Shown: piece by piece, positions 46,274 to 55,068 of the stretch
Numbering within the stretch: position 1 is the stretch's first letter
Layout of the letters: each line of letters starts with the position of its first letter
Assembly (NCBI GenBank): GCA_044432725.1
Contig: JAWXUL010000010.1
Span: forward strand, 1 to 64,000
DNA: 64,000 bases
DNA from: JAWXUK01 sp044432725
Lineage (GTDB): Bacteria > Bacillota > Clostridia > Oscillospirales > Oscillospiraceae
Direction of reading: 5' to 3'
Notes under the pieces: model-generated
What the model saw: the letters and a program-made list of their open reading frames with translations, nothing else
The model's database searches: none
What the model was told of the DNA's origin: nothing
Translations under genes and position numbers: made by a program

Positions 46274-48643
46274 CTACCAAGAGCTTTGGCCAGCATTAAA
46301 ATCTGATACCATGTTGTTAAAGTTTTCCATGATTTCGTCAAAAGAATCTGTGTTTAGCTCAGGGACAGGGTCTGTTTCCGGAGGGATTGGCTCTGGTTCT
46401 AGGACAGCCGGCGCCACTGTTTTTTCGTTTTTCAGAATTTCTCCTGTGGTTCCAGAGATTTCATAGTAAAAGTTGAAATTAGAGAAGGAAAAAGCCACTT
46501 GAAATTGATTGTTCTCACCTTTGGTGATGTCAAAGCTTTCAATCATCACTTCTTTTAAATTGGCATCTGCAAGAGCCACTCTCTTTGCCACTTCTTCGGT
46601 GATTTCAGAAGAGTCTCCTTGGAGTTCTTCGGGCTTTTCTTGCTTTTCATAAGAGAGGACTTCCTTTGTTTGGGCAGATATTTCATAATGATAAATAAAG
46701 TCTCCCATAACAAATTCTACGATAAAGTTTTCCTCTTCATCGGTAGAGGCAGAAATCTGTGTTATCTGTGAAAAAGAAACCCCTGCATGGTCTAGTGCCA
46801 AGTCTTTGGCTTCTGTTTCTGTCAAGCTACTGCTCTCTTCCTCTGGTGGTTCTTCTTCCTCGCCATGGTTGATTTGTTTGGCAAACAAGATGGTCCCATC
46901 TCCTGTGATTTCATAGAAAAATTCACGGGCACCAGCCAGAAAATTCAGGTCATAGACTGCCACACCCTCTACGATATTTCGTTGAAAGTCCATGGCTGTA
47001 ATGGCAGAACGGGTAACACCCGCATCTGAAAAAACCAAATCTTGGATTTGTGTCTGTCCTAAATCTGTAATGGATTCTGGAGGCACTGCCCCTGTGGTAT
47101 AGGACATGATTTCTCCTGTTACACCGTGAACGACGATTTTGTGTTGTTGGTTTTCCAGTTGAAAAGTGACGATATATTGCAACCACCCCTCTGCCCAGTC
47201 TTGTTTCAAGGCAAGCTTCTCCACGTGTATGGCAAGCTTCTGGGCATGGGACAGAGCGATTTCCTTCGCTTCTTGTCCAGTCAGCCCCAAAGAAAGGGTA
47301 GAGGAAGTCATTTCTCGCTGTAGGCTGTCTTGAATATTTCCAGAAAAGCCATGAACCTTGACCATATACTCCATGGTTTCCAGTTGGAAATGCACCTGAT
47401 AATAGGGGGTGCTTTCTGTAAGATGTGCTTGGATTTCGATGGCGAAATTGTCTTGGTCCCAGAGGGAGACAGCCTCTTGGGCAAGGGAAGAAGCTTTCTC
47501 CATGCCAATGGGAATGGTGGTGGCGCCAGATGCATAGAGTTGGTACAGCTCACCATTGGTAAAGGGGAGAAGAGTCTGGGTTTGAAAAAAATAATTCACT
47601 TGACTCAGTTCTTCCAGTAAAATCATCTTTCCCAAGGAAATATCCAAGGCTTCGGCATCGGAGAGTTGATCAAGCTCTGGCGCTGTCCACATGCCCATTA
47701 CAGAGATGTTGCTGTTGGGCGTGTTTCTATCTAACATCTCTTTCACTTCAATGGAAAGTGCTTCCCCACGGCTTTGTTTTTCATCTTGAATGGTGGCAAG
47801 AATGGTGCAGTTGTTTTGCAGATAACCTTGGTCATTCAACAGATCTAAAAGAGAAACGAGGGTATCTTCTAGGGGCAAGCCTTGGAAATTTGTGGATTGT
47901 AACAGAGTTTCTCCTTCTGTATTTAAGGGGGATAGTTCAATGACTTCATTGTTTTTGTTCAGAGAAATCATCATACTAGGGTTTACATCTAAATAAAGAA
48001 GAGAAGTGACATTGGCATCCGCCTTGGAAAAATATTGCACCAAGGTAAAAGTGAAGGCAAGAAGCACGCTCACCACAAGCCCCATGGCAAGAAGACGATA
48101 TTGCTTTTGTTGCTCTTGGGATAGTATCGCATCTAATTCTGCTGCTTCCTTTGGGGAGGGAGGGGTTCTTTTGGGACGTGGGAGAGGTTTCGTTTGGGCA
48201 TTTTTCTCCTTAGCAGCCTCAATTTTTTGTCTTATTTTTTTTTCGGTCTCTTCAGAAAGAGAGAGAGGATTTTTTGGGGCAGCCGCTGACTCCCCAGTGG
48301 GGTTTAGAAGTTCTGCCCTATTATCCAGCAAAGTTTTCCCTTTGGATTCATTTTCAGCCAGTAGTTTAGACAGCTGGTTTGTGAGCAAGCTGGCATTTTC
48401 TCCGGCAGAGATCTTGGGCTTTTTTGGGGGAAGGATAAGGGTTTCTGGCTCTTCTGATCCTTGCACGGGGGGAGAGATGGGAACATTTTCTTCAGAAGGC
48501 TTTTTTTCTGGGGGAGAGAGGGGAGGGGCAGTGCTTTCTTCTTTGGCACGCCTTTGGGCAATAATTTCAGCACGTTCTTTGGAAATCGCACGTCTTGTTG
48601 CCTTTTTTTTGATTGGTGTTGAAGTTTTTTTCTGTTTTTCCAT
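46274..48643 (-). CDS. RsgI-like domain and PepSY repeats membrane protein
   Basis: A 789-residue protein with one membrane span at about 183-205 (RLLAMGLVVSVLLAFTFTLV). The first 180 residues are a basic, Pro/Lys/Glu-rich cytosolic part that does not show a clear anti-sigma (RsgI_N) domain. Outside, residues about 213-320 match the RsgI external domain (SLLYLDVNPSMMISLNKNNEVIELSPLN). Then four PepSY-like units follow, each with an ETEAKDLALDHAG-type helix and an FIYHYEIS strand pair. PepSY domains often bind or inhibit proteases. A role in envelope sensing is inference. Good AAGGAG start. Confidence 0.75.
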   Translation of the reverse strand: MEKQKKTSTPIKKKATRRAISKERAEIIAQRRAKEESTAPPLSPPEKKPSEENVPISPPVQGSEEPETLILPPKKPKISAGENASLLTNQLSKLLAENESKGKTLLDNRAELLNPTGESAAAPKNPLSLSEETEKKIRQKIEAAKEKNAQTKPLPRPKRTPPSPKEAAELDAILSQEQQKQYRLLAMGLVVSVLLAFTFTLVQYFSKADANVTSLLYLDVNPSMMISLNKNNEVIELSPLNTEGETLLQSTNFQGLPLEDTLVSLLDLLNDQGYLQNNCTILATIQDEKQSRGEALSIEVKEMLDRNTPNSNISVMGMWTAPELDQLSDAEALDISLGKMILLEELSQVNYFFQTQTLLPFTNGELYQLYASGATTIPIGMEKASSLAQEAVSLWDQDNFAIEIQAHLTESTPYYQVHFQLETMEYMVKVHGFSGNIQDSLQREMTSSTLSLGLTGQEAKEIALSHAQKLAIHVEKLALKQDWAEGWLQYIVTFQLENQQHKIVVHGVTGEIMSYTTGAVPPESITDLGQTQIQDLVFSDAGVTRSAITAMDFQRNIVEGVAVYDLNFLAGAREFFYEITGDGTILFAKQINHGEEEEPPEEESSSLTETEAKDLALDHAGVSFSQITQISASTDEEENFIVEFVMGDFIYHYEISAQTKEVLSYEKQEKPEELQGDSSEITEEVAKRVALADANLKEVMIESFDITKGENNQFQVAFSFSNFNFYYEISGTTGEILKNEKTVAPAVLEPEPIPPETDPVPELNTDSFDEIMENFNNMVSDFNAGQSSW

Positions 48644-48667
48644 GAAGATAACTCCTTAGAACAATTC

Positions 48668-49423
48668 TTAAAATAATTCTAATGTGACTGGGCAGTGGTC
48701 ACTTCCCAATACTTCAGCATAGATTGCAGCCTCTTTCAGCTCTGGGACCAGTCTTTGAGAAATTAAAAAATAATCAATTCTCCAACCAGTGTTTTTGGCT
48801 CTTGCCCCTGCTCGATAAGACCACCAAGAATAGGCACCTTCTTGCTCTGGATAGAGATGACGAAAACTATCCACAAAGCCATTGTCCAGTAGTGTGGATA
48901 TCTTTTCTCGTTCCTGATCTGAAAATCCAGGGTTAAAATGGTTTGTTTTTGGGTTCTTCAGATCGATTTCTTGGTGCGCTACATTTAAGTCACCGCAATA
49001 AATCACTGGCTTGTCCTTGTCTAAGTTTAAAAGATATTCTCTCAGGGCATCCTCCCAAGACATACGATAGGGGAGGCGTTTTAACTCGCCTTGTGCATTT
49101 GGGGTATAGCAACAGACCAGATAGAAATCGGGGTATTCCAAGGTGATAAGCCTTCCTTCGTGGTCATGTTCTTCTTGTCCCATGCCATAAGCAACGGACA
49201 GGGGTTTTTCTTTCACCAAAATAGCGGTGCCGGAATAACCTTTTTTTTCTGCAGAGTTCCAAAAGATTTGATATTCCTCAGGAATGACGAAATCAGCTTG
49301 CTCAGCTTGCATTTTTGTCTCCTGTAAACATAGGAAATCGGGGGACTCCTGAGCCAAAAATTCTAAAAAACCTTTTTTGACACAGGCACGTAGACCATTG
49401 ACATTCCATGATATGAACTTCAT
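48668..49423 (-). CDS. xth: exodeoxyribonuclease III
   Basis: A 251-residue enzyme of the Exo-endo-phosphatase family. The start KFISWNVNGLRACVKKGF, the catalytic LCLQETKM, the YCGDLNVAH motif and the closing GSDHCPVTLEL are all conserved. It incises abasic sites and trims 3' ends in base excision repair. A GAAAGGAG site precedes the start. A minus-strand promoter lies at 49483-49511 (TTGCAT, 17 bases, TATAAT). Confidence 0.95.
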   Translation of the reverse strand: MKFISWNVNGLRACVKKGFLEFLAQESPDFLCLQETKMQAEQADFVIPEEYQIFWNSAEKKGYSGTAILVKEKPLSVAYGMGQEEHDHEGRLITLEYPDFYLVCCYTPNAQGELKRLPYRMSWEDALREYLLNLDKDKPVIYCGDLNVAHQEIDLKNPKTNHFNPGFSDQEREKISTLLDNGFVDSFRHLYPEQEGAYSWWSYRAGARAKNTGWRIDYFLISQRLVPELKEAAIYAEVLGSDHCPVTLELF

Positions 49424-49482
49424 AAGAGCTCCTTTCTGGGCATTTTGCCCAAGGAAAATTGTAGGATTTAGGGATTTTTTAT

Positions 49483-49511
49483 ATTATACCATAAAAATCA
49501 AAAAAATGCAA
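49483..49511 (-). promoter_or_regulatory. promoter of xth
   Basis: Minus-strand TTGCAT (49506-49511) and TATAAT (49483-49488) with a 17-base spacer. It faces away from the asnA promoter nine bases to the right. Confidence 0.65.
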
Positions 49512-49519
49512 GAAAAGAC

Positions 49520-49548
49520 TTGCCTTTCTTTCATTTCTCTGTTATGAT
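49520..49548 (+). promoter_or_regulatory. promoter of asnA
   Basis: TTGCCT (49520-49525), 17 bases, TATGAT (49543-49548). A leader of about 45 bases follows before the AGGAG site. Confidence 0.6.
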
Positions 49549-49604
49549 GAAAGAGGATAAAGCGAAAGGAAATTTGCTTTTCACATTGAAAGGAGATGCA
49601 CAAC

Positions 49605-50627
49605 ATGGATTTACAAGTAAAAACCCAAATGGCAGATGGATACAGCTCTTTGTTATCTGTCTATGAAACACAACGTGCCATTGGCACACTCAAACGACTA
49701 TTCGAGGACAAACTTTGTGCTAATTTATCCCTTTATCGGGTATCTGCACCACTTTTTGTTGCTTCTAATACAGGACTCAATGACGATTTAAATGGTGTGG
49801 AATCTCCAGTTTCTTTTGAAATTGATCGTGTGCCAGACAAAGCAGTCGTAGTGCACTCATTGGCAAAATGGAAACGTATGGCATTACATCAATATGGCTT
49901 TGAAATGGGCACAGGAATCGTCACAGATATGAATGCCATTCGTCGTAACGAGATTCAAGATACCATTCACTCTGCTTATGTGGACCAATGGGATTGGGAA
50001 AAAATCATAAAATTAGAAGATAGAAGCTTGGATACCTTAAAAGCCACAGCACAAGCAATTGTGAACGCTGTGGCAGAGACACAAGCTGCTTTAAAAGCAA
50101 TGTTCCCACAACTGACTTCTTTGTCAGACATCAAAACAGATATCAAATTTGTCACAACCCAAGAACTGGAAGATTTGTATCCTGATGCCATTCGTAAAGA
50201 AAGAGAAAATCTGATTGCCAAAGAATATGGCACTGTGTTCATTATGGGCGTGGGTCATAAGTTGAAATCAGGAGAAGCTCATGACGGTCGTGCACCTGAC
50301 TATGATGACTGGAACCTGAACGGCGATATCGTTGTTTGGAACGAAACTTTGCAAATCGGCTTAGAACTGTCCTCTATGGGGATCCGTGTCAGCCCTGAAT
50401 CTTTGGCAGAGCAGTTGAAATTGGCAGGCTGTGAAGATCGCAAATCCTTGCCTTTCCACTCTAAATTATTGGCTGGCGAATTGCCTTATACCATGGGTGG
50501 TGGGATTGGACAATCTCGTATCTCCATGCAACTTTTGGGCAAAGCACACATCGGTGAAGTGCAAGTATCCTTATGGGATCCAGACAACCACGAAGCTTGT
50601 GAAAAAGCTGGTGTCAAATTACTGTAA
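49605..50627 (+). CDS. asnA: aspartate-ammonia ligase
   Basis: The 340-residue enzyme uses ATP and ammonia to make asparagine from aspartate. ETQRAIGTLKRLFEDKLCANLSLYRVSAPLFV and the closing PYTMGGGIGQSRISMQLL are typical of the class II aaRS-like AsnA. I choose ATG 49605, 9 bases after AGGAG; the in-frame ATG 49596 lies on the ribosome site itself. Single-gene unit with its own terminator. Confidence 0.95.
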   Translation: MDLQVKTQMADGYSSLLSVYETQRAIGTLKRLFEDKLCANLSLYRVSAPLFVASNTGLNDDLNGVESPVSFEIDRVPDKAVVVHSLAKWKRMALHQYGFEMGTGIVTDMNAIRRNEIQDTIHSAYVDQWDWEKIIKLEDRSLDTLKATAQAIVNAVAETQAALKAMFPQLTSLSDIKTDIKFVTTQELEDLYPDAIRKERENLIAKEYGTVFIMGVGHKLKSGEAHDGRAPDYDDWNLNGDIVVWNETLQIGLELSSMGIRVSPESLAEQLKLAGCEDRKSLPFHSKLLAGELPYTMGGGIGQSRISMQLLGKAHIGEVQVSLWDPDNHEACEKAGVKLL

Positions 50628-50640
50628 TATAGTATTTTCT

Positions 50641-50671
50641 ATTCCCCTCATCTTGATGAGGGGAATTTTTT
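50641..50671 (+). terminator. terminator of asnA
   Basis: ATTCCCCTCA pairs with TGAGGGGAAT around TCTT and is followed by T residues. It starts 13 bases after the asnA stop. Confidence 0.92.
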
Positions 50672-50713
50672 ATGCAATAAAACAAATAGAGAGAAGGCTG
50701 TCGGTACTTCTTT

Positions 50714-51877
50714 TTAATCTTTTACCAGAACGCCGTTGACAAAAACAGCTTTGATTTCACCCATGAAATCAAGAGGGTCTTTGGTAGAGACCACAACATC
50801 AGCGTCTTTTCCCTCAGCCAGAGAGCCAACACGACTGTCTATACCCAAAATTTCAGCTGGGGTGATGGTTATGGCTCGGAGCGCCTCTTCAGGGGATAGT
50901 CCACCTTTCACAGCAAGACTGGCACAAAGGGGGAGGTATTGGATGGGGATCACAGGATGGTCCGTACAGATTGCCACTTTCACCCCTGCTTTGTGGAGAA
51001 TATGGGTATTGTGAATGGAGAGGTTTTTCAGCTCTGGTTTAGAGCGGTCACCCAGATTGGGACCTGTGATAACAGAAGCCCCTAATTCCCCCAAAGAATC
51101 TGCAATCAAATGTCCTTCTGTTCCGTGGACGATGACATATTTCAAAGAAAATTCCTCTGCCACACGGATTCCTGTGAAAATATCGTCTGCACGATGGGCA
51201 TGAATGTGGATGGGAAGTTCTCCTCGCAAAACAGGGAGCAACGCTTCTAATTTTGCATCAAAGTCTGGACGGTCTTCCTCTTCATCTTCCGTTGCTTTGT
51301 TGATTTTGTTTAGATATTCCTGTGCCAGAGCCAAGTTTTCCCGTTGGATACTGGCAATCGCCATACGAGTGATGGGGGTCTCGTCACGACCATGATAGAC
51401 GCTTTTGGGGTTTTCTCCCATGGCAAATTTCATGGCGATGGGGGATTGGAGGATCATTTTATCCACCCAAGAGCCTTGGGTTTTTATGGCGACAAATTGA
51501 CCAGAGATGGCGTTTGCCGAACCTGGACCAGTTGCCACGGTGCTGACACCATTTTGTCGTGCTTCTTGGAAGCAACGGTCAAGGGGGTTGATGGCATCAA
51601 TGGCACGGAGATGGGGGGTACAAGGGTCGGTGGATTCGTTGCCGTCATCAGCTTCAAACCCCAGTGCATCTCCGAACACACCTAGATGACAATGGGCATC
51701 TACGAAGCCAGGGAAGATATGTCCACCTTGGACATCCATTTTCTCCCCTATGTCATTTTGGGGGCAATCTTTCATCTCGCCGATGGCTTTGATTTTCCCT
51801 TCTTCCATCAGGACAAATCCTTGTGGAATGGTACCTTTTTCGCTTAGGCTGTGGACAGTGCCGTTGTATAATAGCAT
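50714..51877 (-). CDS. amidohydrolase (imidazolonepropionase-like)
   Basis: A 387-residue metal-dependent hydrolase. The N-terminal metal motif is GFVDAHCHLG, further ligand candidates are HIHAHRADD and VHGTEG, and the late Asp is in AICTDHPV. It lies alone; the start has AAAGGAGC. Clostridia and archaea contain many such proteins without a known substrate; peptidase or deaminase activity cannot be told apart. Confidence 0.85.
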   Translation of the reverse strand: MLLYNGTVHSLSEKGTIPQGFVLMEEGKIKAIGEMKDCPQNDIGEKMDVQGGHIFPGFVDAHCHLGVFGDALGFEADDGNESTDPCTPHLRAIDAINPLDRCFQEARQNGVSTVATGPGSANAISGQFVAIKTQGSWVDKMILQSPIAMKFAMGENPKSVYHGRDETPITRMAIASIQRENLALAQEYLNKINKATEDEEEDRPDFDAKLEALLPVLRGELPIHIHAHRADDIFTGIRVAEEFSLKYVIVHGTEGHLIADSLGELGASVITGPNLGDRSKPELKNLSIHNTHILHKAGVKVAICTDHPVIPIQYLPLCASLAVKGGLSPEEALRAITITPAEILGIDSRVGSLAEGKDADVVVSTKDPLDFMGEIKAVFVNGVLVKD

Positions 51878-51948
51878 AGTGCTTTGCTCCTTTTCGTAAG
51901 CTGTTGTTCCGTCTCAAATAGATGAGATCAATTCGACAAAACTTCCCA

Positions 51949-52052
51949 TTGACTTCATTGGAAAAGTTTGGTATATTAAACTTGTGACTCATCCAAATAG
52001 TTTTGTTTATGGGCATCTGTTTCTTTCGCTAAGGAACAGATGTCTTTTTTAT
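51949..52052 (+). ncRNA. candidate small RNA with own promoter and terminator
   Basis: A near-consensus promoter TTGACT (51949-51954), 17 bases, TATATT (51972-51977) is followed within about 30 bases by a terminator: GGCATCTGTTT (52012-52022) pairs with GAACAGATGTC (52034-52044), then a T run. The expected RNA of about 65 bases (about 51985-52050) contains no ORF. No plus-strand gene lies near. Function unknown; it could be a trans-acting sRNA or the attenuated leader of a lost gene. Confidence 0.5.
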
Positions 52053-52442
52053 TTTTGTAGGGGAGGAATAGGGCTTCTGATTCTTTGACAAGGAGAAAGA
52101 GAGACGATTCTGAAAAGAGACGAGTCTGGGTGTTGCCTTGATGACAGGGAAAAAAGAGGTGATGGAATCACCCCTTTTAAAAAGGAAAACATGTGTCGTA
52201 ACAAGGTTAGACCTATTTTGTATCATAGAAAAATGCCATCCTTTGCATATCCAGATATTTCACGAGATTCCTGATACCCATGTCATTCCAAAACAAACAA
52301 GACCTCTTTTCGGTGATTTTGACTTGTGGTCACGTGCTGCCAAGGATTTTCACCTTTTTGAATCATCATAGAACCACCAAAGGCAGCGTTCTGTGGCACA
52401 AAAATCTGTAAGCTCATCACCCATGGGGGCGAGGGTATCTTC
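52053..52442. other. gene-free stretch with one minus-strand terminator
   Basis: No credible gene: the short plus-strand ORF at 52138-52371 has no ribosome site or recognisable motif. The only structure seen is the hairpin at 52150-52178. Confidence 0.4.
52150..52178 (-). terminator. terminator, minus strand
   Basis: Read on the minus strand, AAAGGGGTGAT pairs with ATCACCTCTTT (one mismatch) around three bases and ends in T6. It lies about 265 bases after the S1 gene and would end the yabP-yabQ-divIC-S1 transcript. Confidence 0.65.
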
Positions 52443-52874
52443 TTATTTTCTGCCTCGACGAGTTCCCTTTTTCTCCATATGACGAATTTCAGCTAGTTTG
52501 CTGTCAGAAGATTGCATAAAAACTTTTAGTTTATCTTCGAATTCGGTGGGTTCTTTGGGGGCAGGGCGAGGGGCATAAACAGGGGGACGAGAATGAAATT
52601 CTTTGTTCTGTTTTTGGGGACGTTCCTTGTTAACGGGAGGTTCTGTTGCTTTTTTGATGGACAAGTTAATACGATTGGACTCGTCAATGCCAATGACTTT
52701 TACTTTGACTTCTTGACCTTCGGATAAATGCTCTGATACTTCGCTGACGTATGTATGGGCAATTTCCGAAATGTGTACAAGACCAGATTTCCCCTCTGGC
52801 AAAGAGACGAAGGCACCAAATTTTGTGATACCTGATACTTTTCCATCAACGATGGATCCTACTCCAAACTCCAT
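52443..52874 (-). CDS. S1 RNA-binding domain protein (YugI/GSP13/CvfD type)
   Basis: A 143-residue protein. Residues 1-75 form one S1 domain (GSIVDGKVSGITKFGAFVSLPEGKSGLVHISEI, then VKVKVIGIDESNRINLSIK). The rest is basic and Pro/Lys-rich, ending in EKKGTRRGRK. Such proteins bind ribosomes or RNA and in many Clostridia follow divIC, as here. Confidence 0.9.
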   Translation of the reverse strand: MEFGVGSIVDGKVSGITKFGAFVSLPEGKSGLVHISEIAHTYVSEVSEHLSEGQEVKVKVIGIDESNRINLSIKKATEPPVNKERPQKQNKEFHSRPPVYAPRPAPKEPTEFEDKLKVFMQSSDSKLAEIRHMEKKGTRRGRK

Positions 52875-52913
52875 AATGAACTGACTTTACTCCTTTTTGT
52901 TATTCTTTTTTGA

Positions 52914-53195
52914 TTATCCAGCCATATCAATGTACAAGGTTTCGCCGACTTTGATGTATCCACGTTCTCTTGCTACTTGTTCTAGCATATCAGGGTCATC
53001 TTTGTTGGCAAGGGCATAAGACATCTTATCGTTGGTTTCTGTCATGGCTTCTACCTGTGTTTGTAATTGGTCGCTGACGGCTTGTGTTTCTTGTAGTTCG
53101 CTTGATACGGACATGAGCATGGTTACAAGATATACCATGGTGGATACGATGACGACTCTCGTCCAGATGCCTGCTGTAATGAGTTTCAAGCTCAT
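52914..53195 (-). CDS. divIC: septum formation initiator, DivIC/FtsL-like
   Basis: A 93-residue protein with one N-terminal membrane span (WTRVVIVSTMVYLVTMLMS) and a short coiled coil (ELQETQAVSDQLQTQVEAMTETNDKM), ending with EQVARERGYIKVGETLYIDMAG, a typical DivIC ending. It helps assemble the division septum and in this cluster may also serve sporulation. GGAGG precedes the ATG. Confidence 0.88.
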   Translation of the reverse strand: MSLKLITAGIWTRVVIVSTMVYLVTMLMSVSSELQETQAVSDQLQTQVEAMTETNDKMSYALANKDDPDMLEQVARERGYIKVGETLYIDMAG

Positions 53196-53652
53196 TCCTC
53201 CCTTTGTACTGTGTTTTGATTCTCCCCTCTATTTTATACCATTTCAGCCAGAAAAGAAAGAGATTTTTTATAAATTTTTTAAAAATTTTTTCAAGGTAAA
53301 TCAAAGCAGATATGGGAAGGTAGATCACTTGCCATAGAAAGTGGGTGAAATCAGCTAATTTAAAAGCAATCACCTGAGTTATACCAGTGAAAGTTAGAAA
53401 ATAGAAGAATGCACCGTTGCCAAGGGACAACACGCCGTATAGACGAATATAACCACCCCAAGCTGTTTGGGACCATAGAAAAATCACCATGGTGATGATC
53501 AGCCAAAAAAGGAGATCTAGGAACTGCCCCAGAAAAGGAATTTTCACTCGAAAACGAAGGACACGAAAGAGGTCATATAAAACTCCTGCAAAAAGTCCTA
53601 GAAAAAAACCTTCTAACAGAGCGGTGCCTTGGGCTAAGGTTTCTCCTGTCAT
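53190..53652 (-). CDS. yabQ: sporulation protein YabQ
   Basis: The protein begins MTGETLAQGTALLEGFFLGLFAGVLYDLFRVLRF and has several membrane spans with a Lys/Phe-rich end, which fits YabQ of the spore-cortex cluster. The raw frame runs on to 53026, overlapping divIC for 170 bases with a His/Arg-rich tail that looks like a shadow. One added base near 53230 would move it to a TGA that overlaps the divIC ATG (ATGA at about 53192-53195), the usual coupling. I therefore give the likely end near 53190 and suspect a one-base loss. Confidence 0.75.
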
Positions 53653-53658
53653 CGCTGT

Positions 53659-53955
53659 TTACCCAAAGAGACGAGAGAAGAAATTACTTCCTCTGGGGAG
53701 GTTCTCTTCATAAGAAAGAGAATCCACTTGTCCTTCTACTTTTAAGTCACCACCATCTAAGGAAAGTTTTTCGATGTGCAGTCCTTCTCCTGTGACGACC
53801 AAAACCCCTTGGTTTGTATACATGGTGATGTTGTTCTCGTCAAAGCTTTCCACCTCTTCCACGCCAGAGATGGTAAGACTTTTTCTGGATTCTAATAAAA
53901 TGTGGTGCTCTGCCAGTTCTTTGTCCATTGTTTTCATATTGATTGCTCCTCTCAT
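53659..53955 (-). CDS. yabP: sporulation protein YabP
   Basis: A 98-residue protein with HHILLESRKSLTISGVEEVESFDENNITMYTNQGVLVVTGEGLHIEKLSLDGGDLKVEGQVDSLSYEE, matching YabP throughout. It is made in sporulating cells and acts in cortex assembly. Its gene is 6 bases before yabQ. Confidence 0.92.
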   Translation of the reverse strand: MRGAINMKTMDKELAEHHILLESRKSLTISGVEEVESFDENNITMYTNQGVLVVTGEGLHIEKLSLDGGDLKVEGQVDSLSYEENLPRGSNFFSRLFG

Positions 53956-53993
53956 ATTTGCTTGTAAATTATTCTATGAGAGGTGGGGAGGGA

Positions 53994-54515
53994 TTAGACC
54001 ACTTTTATTTGACACATTCCCATGGCTGACAGAGCATTTTTGTGGCTGTCAGGGGTAACACCAGCGCAACAATCACCAATCACTTCTACACTTGCTTCTG
54101 GAAAAGCTGGTTTTAAGATGATGGCATTGGACAAGACACAGATATCTGTACAAAGTCCAATGAGGGTGATGGTGAGCTCTGATTCTGGGGTGTTCCCTTG
54201 TAGTTCCCGTAGGCGAGGCACAAGATCTAAACTACCAAAATTAGGTTTATCCAAAGGAGGGAGGGTGACAAATTCTTGTAAATCACTGGCAATTTCCCAG
54301 CCTTTTGTATCACGGATACAATGAGGGACAGGAAGGTGCTTGCCTTCTTGACTTTCCAGATAGTTGTCACCATGGGTATCTCTGGTGAAAAGGATAGGGC
54401 CGTTCCATGATTTGGTTGTTTCCACGACTTTGGGGAGAATCATTTGTGCTTCTTGGGTACCCAGTGCACCATCAATAAAGTCATTTTGCATATCAACCAC
54501 CACTAAAATATTCAT
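53994..54515 (-). CDS. isochorismatase-family cysteine hydrolase (nicotinamidase-like)
   Basis: I place the start at ATG 54515 (MNILVVVDMQNDFIDGALGT), after AAGGA, giving 173 residues. The catalytic Asp is in VDMQNDF, a Lys-like position lies in KPNFGS and the cysteine in IGDCCAG after GLCTDICVLSNA. Nicotinamidase is the best guess because of the FIDG and CTDICV pattern, but other amidases share it. Confidence 0.85.
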   Translation of the reverse strand: MNILVVVDMQNDFIDGALGTQEAQMILPKVVETTKSWNGPILFTRDTHGDNYLESQEGKHLPVPHCIRDTKGWEIASDLQEFVTLPPLDKPNFGSLDLVPRLRELQGNTPESELTITLIGLCTDICVLSNAIILKPAFPEASVEVIGDCCAGVTPDSHKNALSAMGMCQIKVV

Positions 54516-54594
54516 CTTTTTTCCTTCTTTCAAAAAAATTCTACTTTTTCTCTCTTCAGTATACTACATCAATAGACAGGTGTCAAGACAGAAA

Positions 54595-54631
54595 AACGCC
54601 AAAAAATCCAAATAAAGGATTTTTTGGCGTT
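54595..54631 (-). terminator. terminator of the dnaX-ybaB operon
   Basis: A perfect 15-bp inverted repeat (54595-54609 with 54617-54631, arm AACGCCAAAAAATCC) with a 7-base loop. On the minus strand it is followed by TTTTTC. It lies 70 bases after ybaB. Confidence 0.85.
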
Positions 54632-54698
54632 GGGTATTATTTTTATGAAACATAAACCAAGGGGTATCTTTTGTCTTAGACAAGAGATTTATTTTCCA

Positions 54699-55043
54699 TT
54701 AGAAAGGTAAGTTCAAACCACCAGTCAGTTGTTGCATATTGGAAGAGGAATCTGCTTCTGCAGAACGAAGGGCTTCGTTGACAGCAGCAAGAATTAAATC
54801 TTCCAGCATTTCCACATCATCAGGGTCCACTGCATCAGGGTCAATGGAAATTTTCTCTAAGACTCTTTTGCCAGTGACGATTGCTGTGACCACACCACCA
54901 CCAGATTGTGCTTCATAGGTTTTGGTTTCCAATTCCTCTTGCATTTTCAGCATATCTTGTTGCATTTTTTGGGCTTGTTTGATCATGTTCATATTCATGC
55001 CACCGCCACCCATGCCTCCACGGTTTCCGTATCCTTTTGCCAT
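54699..55043 (-). CDS. ybaB: YbaB/EbfC nucleoid-associated protein
   Basis: A 114-residue protein with a Gly/Met-rich start and MIKQAQKMQQDMLKMQEELE, then GGGVVTAIVTGKRVLEKISIDPDAVDPDDVEMLEDLILAAVNEALR, the full YbaB pattern. It binds DNA as a dimer. The gene follows dnaX by 25 bases, the standard dnaX-ybaB-recR order; recR is not seen here. Confidence 0.93.
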   Translation of the reverse strand: MAKGYGNRGGMGGGGMNMNMIKQAQKMQQDMLKMQEELETKTYEAQSGGGVVTAIVTGKRVLEKISIDPDAVDPDDVEMLEDLILAAVNEALRSAEADSSSNMQQLTGGLNLPF

Positions 55044-55068
55044 TGTTCATTCTCCTTTTGAAACGATT

